A stretch of DNA of 64,000 nucleotides from Bacteroidales bacterium (GCA_016290835.1 JAEEVG010000001.1:1-64000); one strand, 5' to 3'; numbered from the stretch's first letter, positions 34,708 to 43,380 are shown. Numbers and translations: made by a program. Notes: generated from the letters alone by a model not told the origin.

Positions 34708-35406
34708 ATGTCAAAACCCCATTTCAGCACCAGGTTCCTGGTGATGGCGACGAGTCTGATCGTCTGCCTGATTACATCCAATTTCTTCGTGCCGCGCCTC
34801 TGGCAGGTCGGCGGGCTGCCGCTGCAGCTCTCCGGCGCCGTGCTGCTGTTTCCGGTGTCCTATATCCTGAACGACTGCATTACCGAGGTCTACGGCTACC
34901 GCAAGGCCCGCCTGGTCATCTGGCTGGCCTTCCTGCTGAGCGCGTTCGTGGCGCTCTTCGCGCAGCTGATCTGCTGGCTGCCCGCCCCGCTGCAGGAGAG
35001 CAGCCGAGGGGTCGCGGACAGTTTCAATTCCCTGTTCTCGTTGGTCCCCAAGACCACGGCGGCTTCGCTCGTGGCGTTCTTTGTCGGCTCCACGGTCAAT
35101 GCCTGGATCATGAGCCGGATGAAGGTCGTCTCGAAGGGCCGGCGCTTCGGGCTGCGCGCCATTCTCTCTTCGCTGGGCGGGGAGATCGCCGATTCGGCCA
35201 TCTTCTTCCCGGTGGTCTTCGGGGGCATCCTGACCCTGCCCGAGGCCCTCAAGCTCGCGGGGATGCAGGTCCTCGCCAAGGTCCTCTACGAGATCGTGGC
35301 CCTGCCGCTGACCACCTGGTTCGTACGCCGCGTCAAGTTGGCCGAGGGGATCGATACCTACGACCGGCAGATTTCATATAACCCGTTTAAAATCAAGGAT
35401 ATCTAG
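34708..35406 (+). CDS. yhhQ: Queuosine precursor transporter (YhhQ/DUF165 family)
   Basis: The 232-residue membrane protein has about six hydrophobic segments, the YhhQ/VUT-family sequence LFPVSYILNDCITEVYGYRKARLVIW near residues 50-75, and SLGGEIADSAIFFPVVF. These proteins import 7-cyano- or 7-aminomethyl-7-deazaguanine. The gene lies three bases before queF, which fits salvage of preQ0 and its reduction to preQ1 for tRNA modification. Confidence 0.88.
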   Translation: MSKPHFSTRFLVMATSLIVCLITSNFFVPRLWQVGGLPLQLSGAVLLFPVSYILNDCITEVYGYRKARLVIWLAFLLSAFVALFAQLICWLPAPLQESSRGVADSFNSLFSLVPKTTAASLVAFFVGSTVNAWIMSRMKVVSKGRRFGLRAILSSLGGEIADSAIFFPVVFGGILTLPEALKLAGMQVLAKVLYEIVALPLTTWFVRRVKLAEGIDTYDRQISYNPFKIKDI

Positions 35407-35409
35407 AAT

Positions 35410-35865
35410 ATGGAAAGGAGTGGGGAAGGCCTGAAGGCGCTGGGCCGCAAGACCGAATACCGCCAGGATTATGCGCCGGAAGTGCTCGAGACTTTCGAGA
35501 ACATCCATCCTGAAAACGACTACTGGGTGCGTTTCAACTGCCCGGAGTTCACCACGCTGTGCCCCGTCACGGGCCAGCCGGACTTCGGCGAGATCCGCAT
35601 CAGCTATATTCCCGACCGGCGGATGGTGGAGAGCAAGAGCCTGAAGCTCTATCTGTTCAGCTTCCGCAGCCACGGCGGCTTCCACGAGGATTGCGTGAAC
35701 ATGATCATGAAGGACCTCATCAAGCTGATGGATCCCAAGTATATCGAGGTCACGGGTTTCTTCGTCCCGCGCGGGGGGATTTCGATCTATCCCTATGCCA
35801 ACTACGGCCGCCCGGGCACGAAGTACGAGCTGCTCGCGCAGCAGCGTTTCGCCACGCACGAATAG
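35410..35865 (+). CDS. queF: NADPH-dependent 7-cyano-7-deazaguanine reductase
   Basis: This 151-residue T-fold enzyme of the short QueF class reduces preQ0 to preQ1. The catalytic cysteine lies in [16 protein letters not shown] near residue 51, and the QueF motif [21 protein letters not shown] binds NADPH. A second T-fold signature NMIMKDL follows. It is directly downstream of the precursor transporter. Confidence 0.95.
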   Translation: MERSGEGLKALGRKTEYRQDYAPEVLETFENIHPENDYWVRFNCPEFTTLCPVTGQPDFGEIRISYIPDRRMVESKSLKLYLFSFRSHGGFHEDCVNMIMKDLIKLMDPKYIEVTGFFVPRGGISIYPYANYGRPGTKYELLAQQRFATHE

Positions 35866-35868
35866 CCC

Positions 35869-36951
35869 TTATTTCTTTTTTGTAAAGGCGGGCGAGTCGC
35901 CCCAGGCGTTGTAGAGAATCTTGTGGCCGATGGCCGCGAGACGGATGTCCAGGCAGCTTTTGCACTGGTCGGGCCGGTCTTTGACGCAGGCCTTGTCGGG
36001 GTAGATGAAATAGCTCTCGCGGTATTCCCCGGGGGTAAGGTTCGGCATGATGACGTTGGCCCCCGCGGCGATGGCCTTTTCCCGGCCCTGCGGGTCGATG
36101 GTCTGGTTGGCGGTGGCCGCCACCATGTTGATTTCGGGCATCATCATCCGCAGGACGGCGATCATCTTGAGCGTCAGGTCCATCCGTTCCCCGGCGGGCG
36201 GGACGAGGTCCCGGAGGCGGTACAGGGGCGTGTCGGGGTGGGGGATGTAGGGCCCGAGCCCCACCATCGCCACGTCCATCCGCTTGAAGAAGAGCAGGTC
36301 GTCCGCGAGGTGGTCCAGGCTCTGGCCGGGCAGGCCCACCATCACGCCGGTGCCGGTCTGGTAGCCCAGGCGCATGAGCGTCTCCAGGCACGCCAGCCGC
36401 CGGTGGAAGTCGTGTCTGCCGTTCTTCGGGTGGATCCGGTAGTACAGTTCCTCGGTCGAACTCTCGATCCGCAGCAGGTAGCGGTGCGCCCCGGCCTCGA
36501 ACCAGCGGCGGTAAGTCTCTTCCGTCTGCTCGCCGAGCGAGAGGGTGATGCCCAGGCTGCCGCCGTTGATTTTCTTGATTTCCCGGACCAGGTATTCGAT
36601 CTTGTCGATGAAGGCCGGATCGCTCCGCTCGCCGCTCTGCAGGGCTACGGACCCGTAGCCCAACTCGTGGGCGAGGCGGGCGCAGGAGAGCACCTCTTCG
36701 TCGCTGAGGCAGTAGCGTTCGACCCGGTCGTTGCCGCGGCGCAGGCCGCAGTAGAGGCAGTTTTTCTCGCAGACGTTGCCGTATTCGATGAGGCCCCGCA
36801 GGTGGACGCAGTTGTCCAGGTGCTGAAGCTTCACCTCCAACCCGCGCCGGAGCAGGCGCTCTTGCTGCGCGCCTTCGGCCGCGAGGAGGAGCTTGATCTC
36901 TTCCTTGTCCAGGTCCTGCCGGCGGAGTATGTCATCGAATGTCGGGGTCAC
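35869..36951 (-). CDS. hydE: [FeFe]-hydrogenase maturase HydE (radical SAM)
   Basis: The 360-residue radical SAM protein takes part in assembly of the H-cluster diiron site. The SAM cluster motif is EYGNVCEKNCLYCGLR near residue 60 (CxxxCxxC), followed by GSVALQSGERSD and MVGLPGQSLDHLADDLLF. The start is a GTG at 36951. A -7 element at 36956-36963 places transcription initiation at the start codon, so the mRNA may be leaderless. The gene diverges from hydG-hydF. Confidence 0.92.
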   Translation of the reverse strand: MTPTFDDILRRQDLDKEEIKLLLAAEGAQQERLLRRGLEVKLQHLDNCVHLRGLIEYGNVCEKNCLYCGLRRGNDRVERYCLSDEEVLSCARLAHELGYGSVALQSGERSDPAFIDKIEYLVREIKKINGGSLGITLSLGEQTEETYRRWFEAGAHRYLLRIESSTEELYYRIHPKNGRHDFHRRLACLETLMRLGYQTGTGVMVGLPGQSLDHLADDLLFFKRMDVAMVGLGPYIPHPDTPLYRLRDLVPPAGERMDLTLKMIAVLRMMMPEINMVAATANQTIDPQGREKAIAAGANVIMPNLTPGEYRESYFIYPDKACVKDRPDQCKSCLDIRLAAIGHKILYNAWGDSPAFTKKK

Positions 36952-36955
36952 GGGG

Positions 36956-36963
36956 CAAAGTTA
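36956..36963 (-). promoter_or_regulatory. -7 promoter element of hydE
   Basis: On the minus strand TAACTTTG fits the TAnnTTTG consensus and lies only five bases before the GTG start of hydE. Confidence 0.55.
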
Positions 36964-37050
36964 GAAATAATCCCTTTTAAAAGGACAACGCGCAGGAAAA
37001 ATTGCTAACTTGCAAAGATTCCTGAAAAGTAACAGAAAACGACCGAAATC

Positions 37051-38466
37051 ATGTATAATCCTTCATCCGTCCACGCCGACGATTTCATCAATCACGAAGA
37101 AATCCTGGAAACGCTCGCAGAGGCTGAGGTTCAGAGCCGCAACCATGCCCGCGTGGAGGAAATCCTCGCAAAAGCGGCCCTCTGCAAGGGCCTGACCCAC
37201 CGCGAGGCCGCGATCCTGCTGGATTGCGACGACCCCGTCCTCGAAGAAAAAATCTACGCCCTGGCCCGGGAGATCAAAGAGAAATTCTACGGCAACCGCA
37301 TCGTCCTCTTCGCCCCGCTCTACCTGTCCAACTATTGCATCAATGGCTGCGTGTACTGCCCGTACCACGCCAAGAACCGCACCATCCCCCGCAAGAAACT
37401 CTCCCAGGAGGAGATCGAGGCGGAGGTGCGCGCCCTGATCCGCATCGGCCACAAGCGCCTCGCGATCGAGGCGGGGGAGGACCCGCGCAACAACCCCCTG
37501 GAGTACATTCTCGACTCCATCAAGACCATTTATTCAGTCAAAGAGGGCGGCAACTCCATCCGCCGCGTCAACGTGAATATCGCCGCCACGGACGTGGAGT
37601 CCTACCGCAAGCTCAAGGCCGCCGGCATCGGCACCTACATCCTCTTCCAGGAGACCTACAACAAGGAGCAGTACAAGCAGCTCCATCCCACCGGCCCCAA
37701 GAGCGACTACGACTGGCACACCGAGGCGATGGACCGCGCCCAGGAAGGCGGCTGCGACGACGTGGGCATCGGCGTGCTCTTCGGCCTGAGCGGCTACCGC
37801 TATGAGCTGGTGGGCCTGCTGATGCACGCCGAGCACCTCGAGGCCCGCTTCGGGGTGGGTCCGCACACCATCAGCATGCCGCGCATCTGCCCGGCGGACG
37901 ACATCTCCCTGGACAGTTTCCCGGATGCGCTGCCGGATGCGATCTTCCGCAAGATCGTGGCCGTGCTGCGCGTGGCCGTTCCCTATACCGGGATGATCAT
38001 CTCCACCCGCGAGTCGGCCCGGATGCGCAAACTCCTGCTGGACTGCGGCGTCTCCCAGATCAGCGGCGGCTCCCGCACCAGCGTGGGCGGCTACACCACC
38101 GAGGAGCGGCACGACGAGACTTCCCAGTTCGACGTCTCCGACACGCGTCCCCTGGATGAGGTGGTCCGCTGGCTCCTGGAGCAGGACCACATTCCGAGTT
38201 TCTGCACCGCCTGCTACCGCGAAGGCCGCACCGGCGACCGTTTCATGAGCCTGTGCAAGAGCGGCAAGATCAGCCTCTGCTGCACGCCCAACGCCCTGAT
38301 GACCCTGAAGGAATACCTGATGGATTACGCGTCGCCCGAGACCCGCGCGGTCGGGGAGGCGCTCATCCGGAAGAGCCTCGGCGACATCCCCCTGGAGCGC
38401 ACGCGCCAGATCACGGAGGATCGCCTGAAGAAGATCGAAAACGGCGAGCGGGACTTCCGCTTCTAG
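37051..38466 (+). CDS. hydG: [FeFe]-hydrogenase maturase HydG (radical SAM tyrosine lyase)
   Basis: The 471-residue enzyme cleaves tyrosine to provide CO and cyanide for the H-cluster. The SAM-binding cluster motif is NYCINGCVYCPYHAKN near residue 95. The C-terminal auxiliary cluster cysteines lie in FCTACYREGRTGDRFM and SGKISLCC. It starts 99 bases from hydE on the opposite strand and is three bases before hydF. Confidence 0.95.
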   Translation: MYNPSSVHADDFINHEEILETLAEAEVQSRNHARVEEILAKAALCKGLTHREAAILLDCDDPVLEEKIYALAREIKEKFYGNRIVLFAPLYLSNYCINGCVYCPYHAKNRTIPRKKLSQEEIEAEVRALIRIGHKRLAIEAGEDPRNNPLEYILDSIKTIYSVKEGGNSIRRVNVNIAATDVESYRKLKAAGIGTYILFQETYNKEQYKQLHPTGPKSDYDWHTEAMDRAQEGGCDDVGIGVLFGLSGYRYELVGLLMHAEHLEARFGVGPHTISMPRICPADDISLDSFPDALPDAIFRKIVAVLRVAVPYTGMIISTRESARMRKLLLDCGVSQISGGSRTSVGGYTTEERHDETSQFDVSDTRPLDEVVRWLLEQDHIPSFCTACYREGRTGDRFMSLCKSGKISLCCTPNALMTLKEYLMDYASPETRAVGEALIRKSLGDIPLERTRQITEDRLKKIENGERDFRF

Positions 38467-38469
38467 GCC

Positions 38470-39594
38470 ATGGAGCGGCTGCACATCGCGTTCTTCGGTC
38501 CCACCAACAGCGGGAAGTCCACCCTGGTCAATGCCCTGGCCGGGCAGCAGGTCTCCCTGGTCAGCCCCATTCCCGGCACCACCACGGACCCGGTCCGGAA
38601 AGTCATCGAGCTGCCCGGCCTGGGGCCCTGCGTGCTGATCGATACCGCCGGCCTGGGGGATGCGAGCGCGCTGGGCGCCGAGCGGGAGCGCCTCACCCGG
38701 GCCATCCTGGACGAGACGGACATCGCCGTCATCCTGGATGCCCCTGAAGCGTCGCAAATGTCCGAAAATCCGGGACAATTGCAGCAAAAACCCGGGGAAA
38801 TTGCACTGAATGTCCCGGATTTCGGGACGCTTGCCGCACAGGCGGGGATTCCGGTGATCCGCTACAAGCGCGGGGAGAGCGTCTCCTCGCTGCTGGAGCG
38901 CCTGATCGCCGCCGCCCCCAAGGAGGAGCAGAAATTCCTCACCGGAGGCCTCGTGCAGGCCGGCAGCAGCGTCCTGTTGGTGATGCCCCAGGACAGCGAG
39001 GCGCCGAAAGGGCGGCTCATCCTGCCGCAGGTGCAGGTGCTGCGCGAACTGCTGGACCGCGGCTGTGTGCCGGTCTGCTGCACGCCCGACTCCCTGCCCG
39101 CGGCCCTGGAGAGCCTTGCCCGCCGGCCCGATCTCGTGATTACGGACTCCCAGGTCTTCTCCCTGGTGGAGCGGACCATCCCGAAAGACAGCCCCCTGAC
39201 CTCCTTCTCCGTGCTGCTCGCCGCCGCCAAGGGCGATGTGCGGGTGTTCGTGGAGGGCGCCCGGGCGATCGCTTCGCTCAAGCCCGGGGACCGCGTGCTC
39301 ATCGCGGAAGCGTGCACCCACGTGCCGGATACGGAAGATATCGGCCGGGTGAAGATTCCGGCGATGCTGCGGAAACGGGCCGGGGACCTGACGGTCGATA
39401 TCGCGGCGGGGAATGATTTCCCGGAGGACCTCTCGCCCTACAGCCTGATCATCCATTGCGGCGCCTGCGTGGCGAATGCCCGCCTGGTGCGTTCCCGCAT
39501 CAGAAAGGCACTCCTCGCGGGAGTGCCCATCACCAATTACGGGATCGCCCTGGCCGAACTGGGCGGCATCCTGGGGCGTATCAGTATTCCCTAG
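38470..39594 (+). CDS. hydF: [FeFe]-hydrogenase maturation GTPase HydF, G domain altered by a repeat
   Basis: The 374-residue scaffold protein carries the assembling diiron site to the hydrogenase. The G domain shows P-loop FFGPTNSGKSTLVNAL, switch IPGTTTDPV and DTAGLGD. The C-terminal cluster domain has EACTHVPDTEDIGRVKIP and HCGACVANARLVRSRI, the Cys/His ligands. Where the G4 motif NKxD should appear (about residues 96-125) the sequence is SQMSENPGQLQQKPGEIALN, encoded by a palindromic repeat, and no NKxD can be found. The stop codon overlaps the end of the convergent ATPase-fold gene. Confidence 0.9.
   Translation: MERLHIAFFGPTNSGKSTLVNALAGQQVSLVSPIPGTTTDPVRKVIELPGLGPCVLIDTAGLGDASALGAERERLTRAILDETDIAVILDAPEASQMSENPGQLQQKPGEIALNVPDFGTLAAQAGIPVIRYKRGESVSSLLERLIAAAPKEEQKFLTGGLVQAGSSVLLVMPQDSEAPKGRLILPQVQVLRELLDRGCVPVCCTPDSLPAALESLARRPDLVITDSQVFSLVERTIPKDSPLTSFSVLLAAAKGDVRVFVEGARAIASLKPGDRVLIAEACTHVPDTEDIGRVKIPAMLRKRAGDLTVDIAAGNDFPEDLSPYSLIIHCGACVANARLVRSRIRKALLAGVPITNYGIALAELGGILGRISIP
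38754..38834. repeat. Palindromic (MITE- or REP-like) element inserted in hydF
   Basis: Two 24-base arms (38754-38777 and 38811-38834) are inverted repeats of each other with few differences; the inner parts TCCGGGACA and TGTCCCGGA pair exactly. The 33-base centre contains ATTGCA twice in direct orientation. The unit spans 81 bases (27 codons), keeps the reading frame and is richer in A/T than the gene around it. Confidence 0.7.
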
Positions 39595-40124
39595 GATTCG
39601 ATATTGTTCCGGATCAGTTCCGTCAGATTCGTGATGATCTCGTAGTCGTTGAGATTCATCCCCTCGAACACCTCCTTGACATCCGCCGTGCTGAGCTCGA
39701 AGGTGTCTTCGTCCGTGATGTAGCGGATGATGAAATTGATGTCCTGGTACTGGCAGATGAAGTTGGCGAAGCACCCGGCCAGGTCGCCCTTGGGCTGCAG
39801 GTCGATGTGCGAGCGCTGGTAGGAGGCATAGATCTCCGTGCCTTCGCCTACCTTCGATTTGAGGTAGAAGTCCCCGTTGCACATCTGCGAGTGGAACTTG
39901 AGCAGGGCGATGCCCATCCCGATCTTGCGCTCCTTGCGGCAGGAGTAGAAGCGGTCGTTGATGGCGTCGATCATGTCCTGGGGCATGCCGCAGCCGTTGT
40001 CGATGATCTTGATGGAGAGCAGGTCGCGCGCGGCGCTGTCTTCCATCTCGATGGTGATTTGCGTGGCACCCGCCCGGATGGAGTTGTGGGTGATGTCGAT
40101 GATGTGGAGGTCGAGACTTTTCAT
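39591..40124 (-). CDS. HATPase-fold (histidine-kinase-like ATPase) protein of the hydrogenase regulatory group
   Basis: Residues 1-95 of this 177-residue protein have the GHKL ATPase pattern: DITHNSIRAGA (N box), IKIIDNGCGMP (G1 box), KIGMGIALLKFHSQMCNG (G2 box) and KVGEGTEI. No dimerisation and phosphoacceptor domain is present. The C-terminal 80 residues are unassigned. It lies one base after the PHP-domain gene and is the last gene of the group. A sensory or kinase-like control of hydrogenase expression is likely from context. Confidence 0.78.
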   Translation of the reverse strand: MKSLDLHIIDITHNSIRAGATQITIEMEDSAARDLLSIKIIDNGCGMPQDMIDAINDRFYSCRKERKIGMGIALLKFHSQMCNGDFYLKSKVGEGTEIYASYQRSHIDLQPKGDLAGCFANFICQYQDINFIIRYITDEDTFELSTADVKEVFEGMNLNDYEIITNLTELIRNNIES

Positions 40125-40125
40125 G

Positions 40126-40860
40126 CTACAGGATGACGGGCTCTCCGGGGCGGAGGGCCTCCTTGAAATGGTCGAAACTGAAGTCGGGCATCTCCAGGAC
40201 GCTGTGGATCTTGGCGATGTCGTCGATGTAGTGCGCGTCGCTGCTCTGGATGAAGTTGAAATCGCTGAACCAGGGGCAGTCCTCGAGGAATTTGTAGTTG
40301 TCCCGCTTGCAATAGTAGCTGAGTTCCATGGCGTGGACCTTGAGTTTGTCCGGCACGAATCCCAGCTGGGAACTGAGACTGAAGGAGGGACGGTCGATGT
40401 GGGCGGGAATGAAGATGCCGCCCATCGCGAAGACCTGCTGCTGGAGCTCCAGCAGGGGCAGGTCCAGGGCGTTGATGAGCAGGTGCTCCACTTGGTCGAG
40501 CACGTTCTCCTCTTCGTCGACCACCAGCTGGTAGCCGAAGCGGTCCACGTCGTTCTCGAACCAGATCACCCGGGAGTCCAGGAAGGCCTGGAACTCGGCG
40601 AGCCGCTCCGGCGTGGGCATGAAGCAGAGGCAGTGGACCTCTTCCTTGGTGGTCACCTCGGCCCCCATCAGCACGTGCAGGCCGACCCGCTCGCCCAGGC
40701 GGCGGGTGACGTCGGCATTGAGGGTGGAGTTGTGGTCGGTCAGGCCGATGATGTCCATCCCGCGCTCCTTCGCCCGTGCAACGATGGCGGAGGGGCTCAT
40801 GTCGATGTCTCCGCAGGGGGAGAGCACCGAGTGGATGTGCATATCGGCGTTGAACTTCAT
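40126..40860 (-). CDS. PHP-domain phosphoesterase-like protein
   Basis: The 244-residue product has the four PHP motifs: MHIHSVLSPCGD, IIGLTDHNSTLNA, GAEVTTKEEVH and FIPAHIDRPSFS, with SSDAHY near the C terminus. These residues bind metals in phosphoesterases related to the PHP domain of DNA polymerase III. Genes of this type recur next to sensory [FeFe]-hydrogenase-like proteins in Clostridia. The substrate is unknown. Confidence 0.82.
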   Translation of the reverse strand: MKFNADMHIHSVLSPCGDIDMSPSAIVARAKERGMDIIGLTDHNSTLNADVTRRLGERVGLHVLMGAEVTTKEEVHCLCFMPTPERLAEFQAFLDSRVIWFENDVDRFGYQLVVDEEENVLDQVEHLLINALDLPLLELQQQVFAMGGIFIPAHIDRPSFSLSSQLGFVPDKLKVHAMELSYYCKRDNYKFLEDCPWFSDFNFIQSSDAHYIDDIAKIHSVLEMPDFSFDHFKEALRPGEPVIL

Positions 40861-40869
40861 CGGGAGACG

Positions 40870-41199
40870 CTACGCGATCAGGGCGTAGAGCTTTCCGCAG
40901 ACCTGGAAGGTGGCGTCCTGGCTGACGAGGATGCAGATCTCCTCGTCCTTGGCGTGCTCGAGCATATCTTCGTCGGGCTGGCTGCCGCGCACGAGGATCA
41001 CCGCGGGGATGTCCTTCAGGGAAGCGATGGCCGAGACGTTCTTGTGGGTCTGCATCGTGATCCAGATCTGGCCGCTGCGGGCATTGCCCATCACGTCGCT
41101 CAGCAGGTCGGAGGCATAGGCTCCGGTGACTTCCGTGTCGAGGTTGGCCTCGTTGAGACACTGCAGTCCGAGTTTTTCGATGATTTCCTTGACTGTCAT
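40870..41199 (-). CDS. DRTGG-domain protein
   Basis: The 109-residue protein resembles the DRTGG domain: an N-terminal helix MTVKEIIEKL, then VTGAYASDLLSDVMGNA, DIPAVILVRGSQPDEDMLEHAKDEEI. Small stand-alone DRTGG proteins accompany H-cluster-domain and PHP genes in hydrogenase loci. It starts two bases after nothing but the stop of the H-cluster-domain gene upstream, so it is cotranscribed with it. Ligand unknown. Confidence 0.75.
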   Translation of the reverse strand: MTVKEIIEKLGLQCLNEANLDTEVTGAYASDLLSDVMGNARSGQIWITMQTHKNVSAIASLKDIPAVILVRGSQPDEDMLEHAKDEEICILVSQDATFQVCGKLYALIA

Positions 41200-41200
41200 A

Positions 41201-42562
41201 TTACTGGTTTTTATTGTCGTCGTTGTTGATTTCCTTGGTCCGCACGCGATCGCCCCAGATGCTCCGGATGGCTTCCTCGGAGGCCTGGGAGTGGCGGTTG
41301 ATGAAGATGCAGGTGTCCATCCGGGCGTCCCCGCGCACGATGTCCTCGGCGAGGGCGGCGCAGGACGGGGCCCCGCAGGCCGAACAGTTCACCCCCGGGA
41401 GGGCCTTCTCGATCTTCTTCATCCGTTCGGCCATCTTGAAGGCCTCGGCGAAGTTGTCGTTGAGCTTGAAGATGGACCGGGGCTTGATCTCGGGGATGGT
41501 CATGTTGTCGATCATCTCGGGCGTCAGGATGTCGTCCTCTGCAGGCGGCGCCTCCCGTATCTTGCTGCGCTCCAGGCGCTCGAACAGGCGGGCGCGGTAT
41601 TCCAGCCGCTTGCGGGCGACGAAGCGGTTCTGCTGGCACAGGACGCCGCCCACGCAGCCCTGGTCGCACATGCGCATCTCCACCAGGCCCGGGGCGTCCA
41701 CGGCCTCGTCCTCCAGCCGCTCCAGGAAGTTCAGGACGTTCCGGACGCCGTCCACGGCGTAGTGCGCCCCCTTGAAGCGGGAGGCCTCGCCGCCGGAGAG
41801 CGGCCACAGCACGTCGCGGGAAGTGAGGGCGTGGTTGATGGGTTGGGCGCTCTTGTCCGAATCGTGCAGCAGGAGCATCACCTTGTTGTACAGGAAGTCC
41901 ATGTTGATCACGCCCGCCACATAGGTTTCCTTGCCGCTGACCGGGAACTTGGTCGCGGCGATCTTGGCGGCGCAGGGCGTGACGTAGAACACGCCGATCG
42001 ATTCCCGCCGGGCGCCCTCGTCCATCAGCCGTTTCGTGATGACGCGGGAGGCGAGCTCGAGCGGCGCGCGCACGTGGATGACATTGTCCACCAGCGAGGG
42101 GAAACGAACCTGGATGAGCCGCGTGACCGCCGGGCAGTACGGGGAGATGAAGGTCGTGATCTCGGGGTGCTCGTCCATGTACATGTTGTAGAGCTTGACC
42201 ACACGGTCCATCTCGTGCTCGATCTCGTAGATGTGGGTGAAGCCCAACTTCATGATGCAGGAATAGATGGCCCGCGTATTGTACTTCTCCTCGAACTGGC
42301 CGATGAAGGTGGTCGGCACGAGGCACACCCGGTACTTGTAGTTGAGCAGGCGGCCGAAGTCGTCCTGCTTGATGTAGATGGCCTTGTGCGGGCAGACCCG
42401 CATGCATTCGCCGCAATCGACGCACTTGTTGTCGCTCACGATCGCCTTCCCGCCGCGGATGCGGATGGCCCCGGTCGGGCAGGACCGCATACAGGTGGTG
42501 CACCCCTGGCAGAGGTAGTCATTGACCCGGAGCGAGTGTCTGAAAGAGGGTTCGGGAATCAT
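41201..42562 (-). CDS. H-cluster-domain iron-sulfur protein (sensory-type [FeFe]-hydrogenase-like)
   Basis: This 453-residue protein has two N-terminal [4Fe-4S] motifs (CQGCTTCMRSCP and CVDCGECMRVCP), a Fe_hyd_lg_C domain, and a C-terminal cluster motif CSACGAPSCAALAEDI. The H-cluster ligands are present in altered contexts: ISPYCPAV replaces TSCCPAW, VTPCAAK replaces MPCxxK, and RMCDQGCVGG replaces the third motif. The proton-relay cysteine that precedes the ligand in catalytic enzymes is Tyr. Together with the neighbouring PHP, DRTGG and ATPase-fold genes this points to a hydrogen or redox sensor rather than a bulk catalyst. The ATG at 42562 is chosen; a TTG at 42574 would overlap the upstream gene. 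Confidence 0.82.
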   Translation of the reverse strand: MIPEPSFRHSLRVNDYLCQGCTTCMRSCPTGAIRIRGGKAIVSDNKCVDCGECMRVCPHKAIYIKQDDFGRLLNYKYRVCLVPTTFIGQFEEKYNTRAIYSCIMKLGFTHIYEIEHEMDRVVKLYNMYMDEHPEITTFISPYCPAVTRLIQVRFPSLVDNVIHVRAPLELASRVITKRLMDEGARRESIGVFYVTPCAAKIAATKFPVSGKETYVAGVINMDFLYNKVMLLLHDSDKSAQPINHALTSRDVLWPLSGGEASRFKGAHYAVDGVRNVLNFLERLEDEAVDAPGLVEMRMCDQGCVGGVLCQQNRFVARKRLEYRARLFERLERSKIREAPPAEDDILTPEMIDNMTIPEIKPRSIFKLNDNFAEAFKMAERMKKIEKALPGVNCSACGAPSCAALAEDIVRGDARMDTCIFINRHSQASEEAIRSIWGDRVRTKEINNDDNKNQ

Positions 42563-42566
42563 GGCG

Positions 42567-42980
42567 TCAGACAAGGTAAACGGTCATGGTGACGGTCGTG
42601 CCGACACCCACCTCGGTCTCGATCTTGAGGTCGTCCGTGTTCTTCTTGATGTTCGGGAGGCCCATGCCGGCGCCATAGCCCATTTCGCGGACCTTGGGGG
42701 ATGCCGTGGACCAGCCCTCCTGCATGGCGAGGTCCAGGTTCGGGATGCCGGGGCCCTCGTCGGCCACGACCATCACGATCTTCTCCCCGTCGATGTCCAC
42801 GTCGATCGTCCCGCCGTAGGCGTGCGCCACGGCGTTGATCTCGGCCTCGAAGAGGGCCACGACGGTGCGCTTGATGTTGGCGGGGGCCACGCCGAGCTGC
42901 TTGAGGGTGCGCTTGACGCTGCTGGAGGCCTGTCCGGCATCGGTGAAGTTTCCGCGTTCAATCTGGAATGTGTAGTGCAT
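42567..42980 (-). CDS. RsbW/RsbT-like ATPase-fold protein
   Basis: The 137-residue single-domain GHKL ATPase has FEAEINAVAHAYGG (N box), MVVADEGPGIPNLDLAMQ (G1) and GYGAGMGLPNIKKNTDDL (G2), like anti-sigma factor kinases. No sigma or anti-anti-sigma partner is adjacent. It lies between a DRTGG protein and the H-cluster-domain protein with gaps of a few bases, so it probably relays the state of that protein. Confidence 0.82.
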   Translation of the reverse strand: MHYTFQIERGNFTDAGQASSSVKRTLKQLGVAPANIKRTVVALFEAEINAVAHAYGGTIDVDIDGEKIVMVVADEGPGIPNLDLAMQEGWSTASPKVREMGYGAGMGLPNIKKNTDDLKIETEVGVGTTVTMTVYLV

Positions 42981-42982
42981 AA

Positions 42983-43327
42983 TCAGTAGAGCGGCTTGAT
43001 GCCGGCATTGTAGAGGATGCCGCTGATTTTGAAGATGCTGAATTTGGACTTGACCAGGGTGATGTCGGCGTCCACGGCAAGCTCGAGCATGTCTTCGTCC
43101 GGTTGCTTGTCGCGTCCCAGGATCACCACGCGCAGATCGGCCATCTCCGCGGTGCGCATCGTCTGGTTGTTGCAGAGTCCGGTGACGAGCACCGTTTCGT
43201 CCATCGAGAAGCGGAGCACGTCGCTCATCAGGTCGGAGGCGAAAGCTTTCTCCACCTCGTAGGTTTCGTCGACGGGAGCTCCCACGATCTGCCCGTCGAC
43301 CAGTTGGGCAATTTCCTTGATTTTCAT
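42983..43327 (-). CDS. DRTGG-domain protein, first gene of the sensory group
   Basis: The 114-residue product begins MKIKEIAQLVDGQIVG and continues EVEKAFASDLMSDVLRF and ADLRVVILGRDKQPDEDMLELA, a DRTGG-type pattern paralogous to the gene at 40870-41199. The frame extends to 43351 but a promoter element lies there, so ATG 43327 is preferred. It leads the second transcription unit of the hydrogenase locus. Confidence 0.75.
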   Translation of the reverse strand: MKIKEIAQLVDGQIVGAPVDETYEVEKAFASDLMSDVLRFSMDETVLVTGLCNNQTMRTAEMADLRVVILGRDKQPDEDMLELAVDADITLVKSKFSIFKISGILYNAGIKPLY

Positions 43328-43348
43328 CCTGTCTGGTAATGTATCAGG

Positions 43349-43356
43349 CAAATATA
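43349..43356 (-). promoter_or_regulatory. -7 promoter element of the sensory hydrogenase group
   Basis: On the minus strand TATATTTG matches TAnnTTTG, with TTG about 20 bases upstream. It lies downstream of a terminator-like hairpin and gives the sensory genes expression independent of the catalytic genes. Confidence 0.65.
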
Positions 43357-43380
43357 ATCAATAAACCGCCAATAAACAAC

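Noticed and set aside
37534..39882. A 782-codon minus-strand frame opposite hydG and hydF
   Set aside because: It lies opposite strongly identified genes and has low-complexity composition; it is a shadow.
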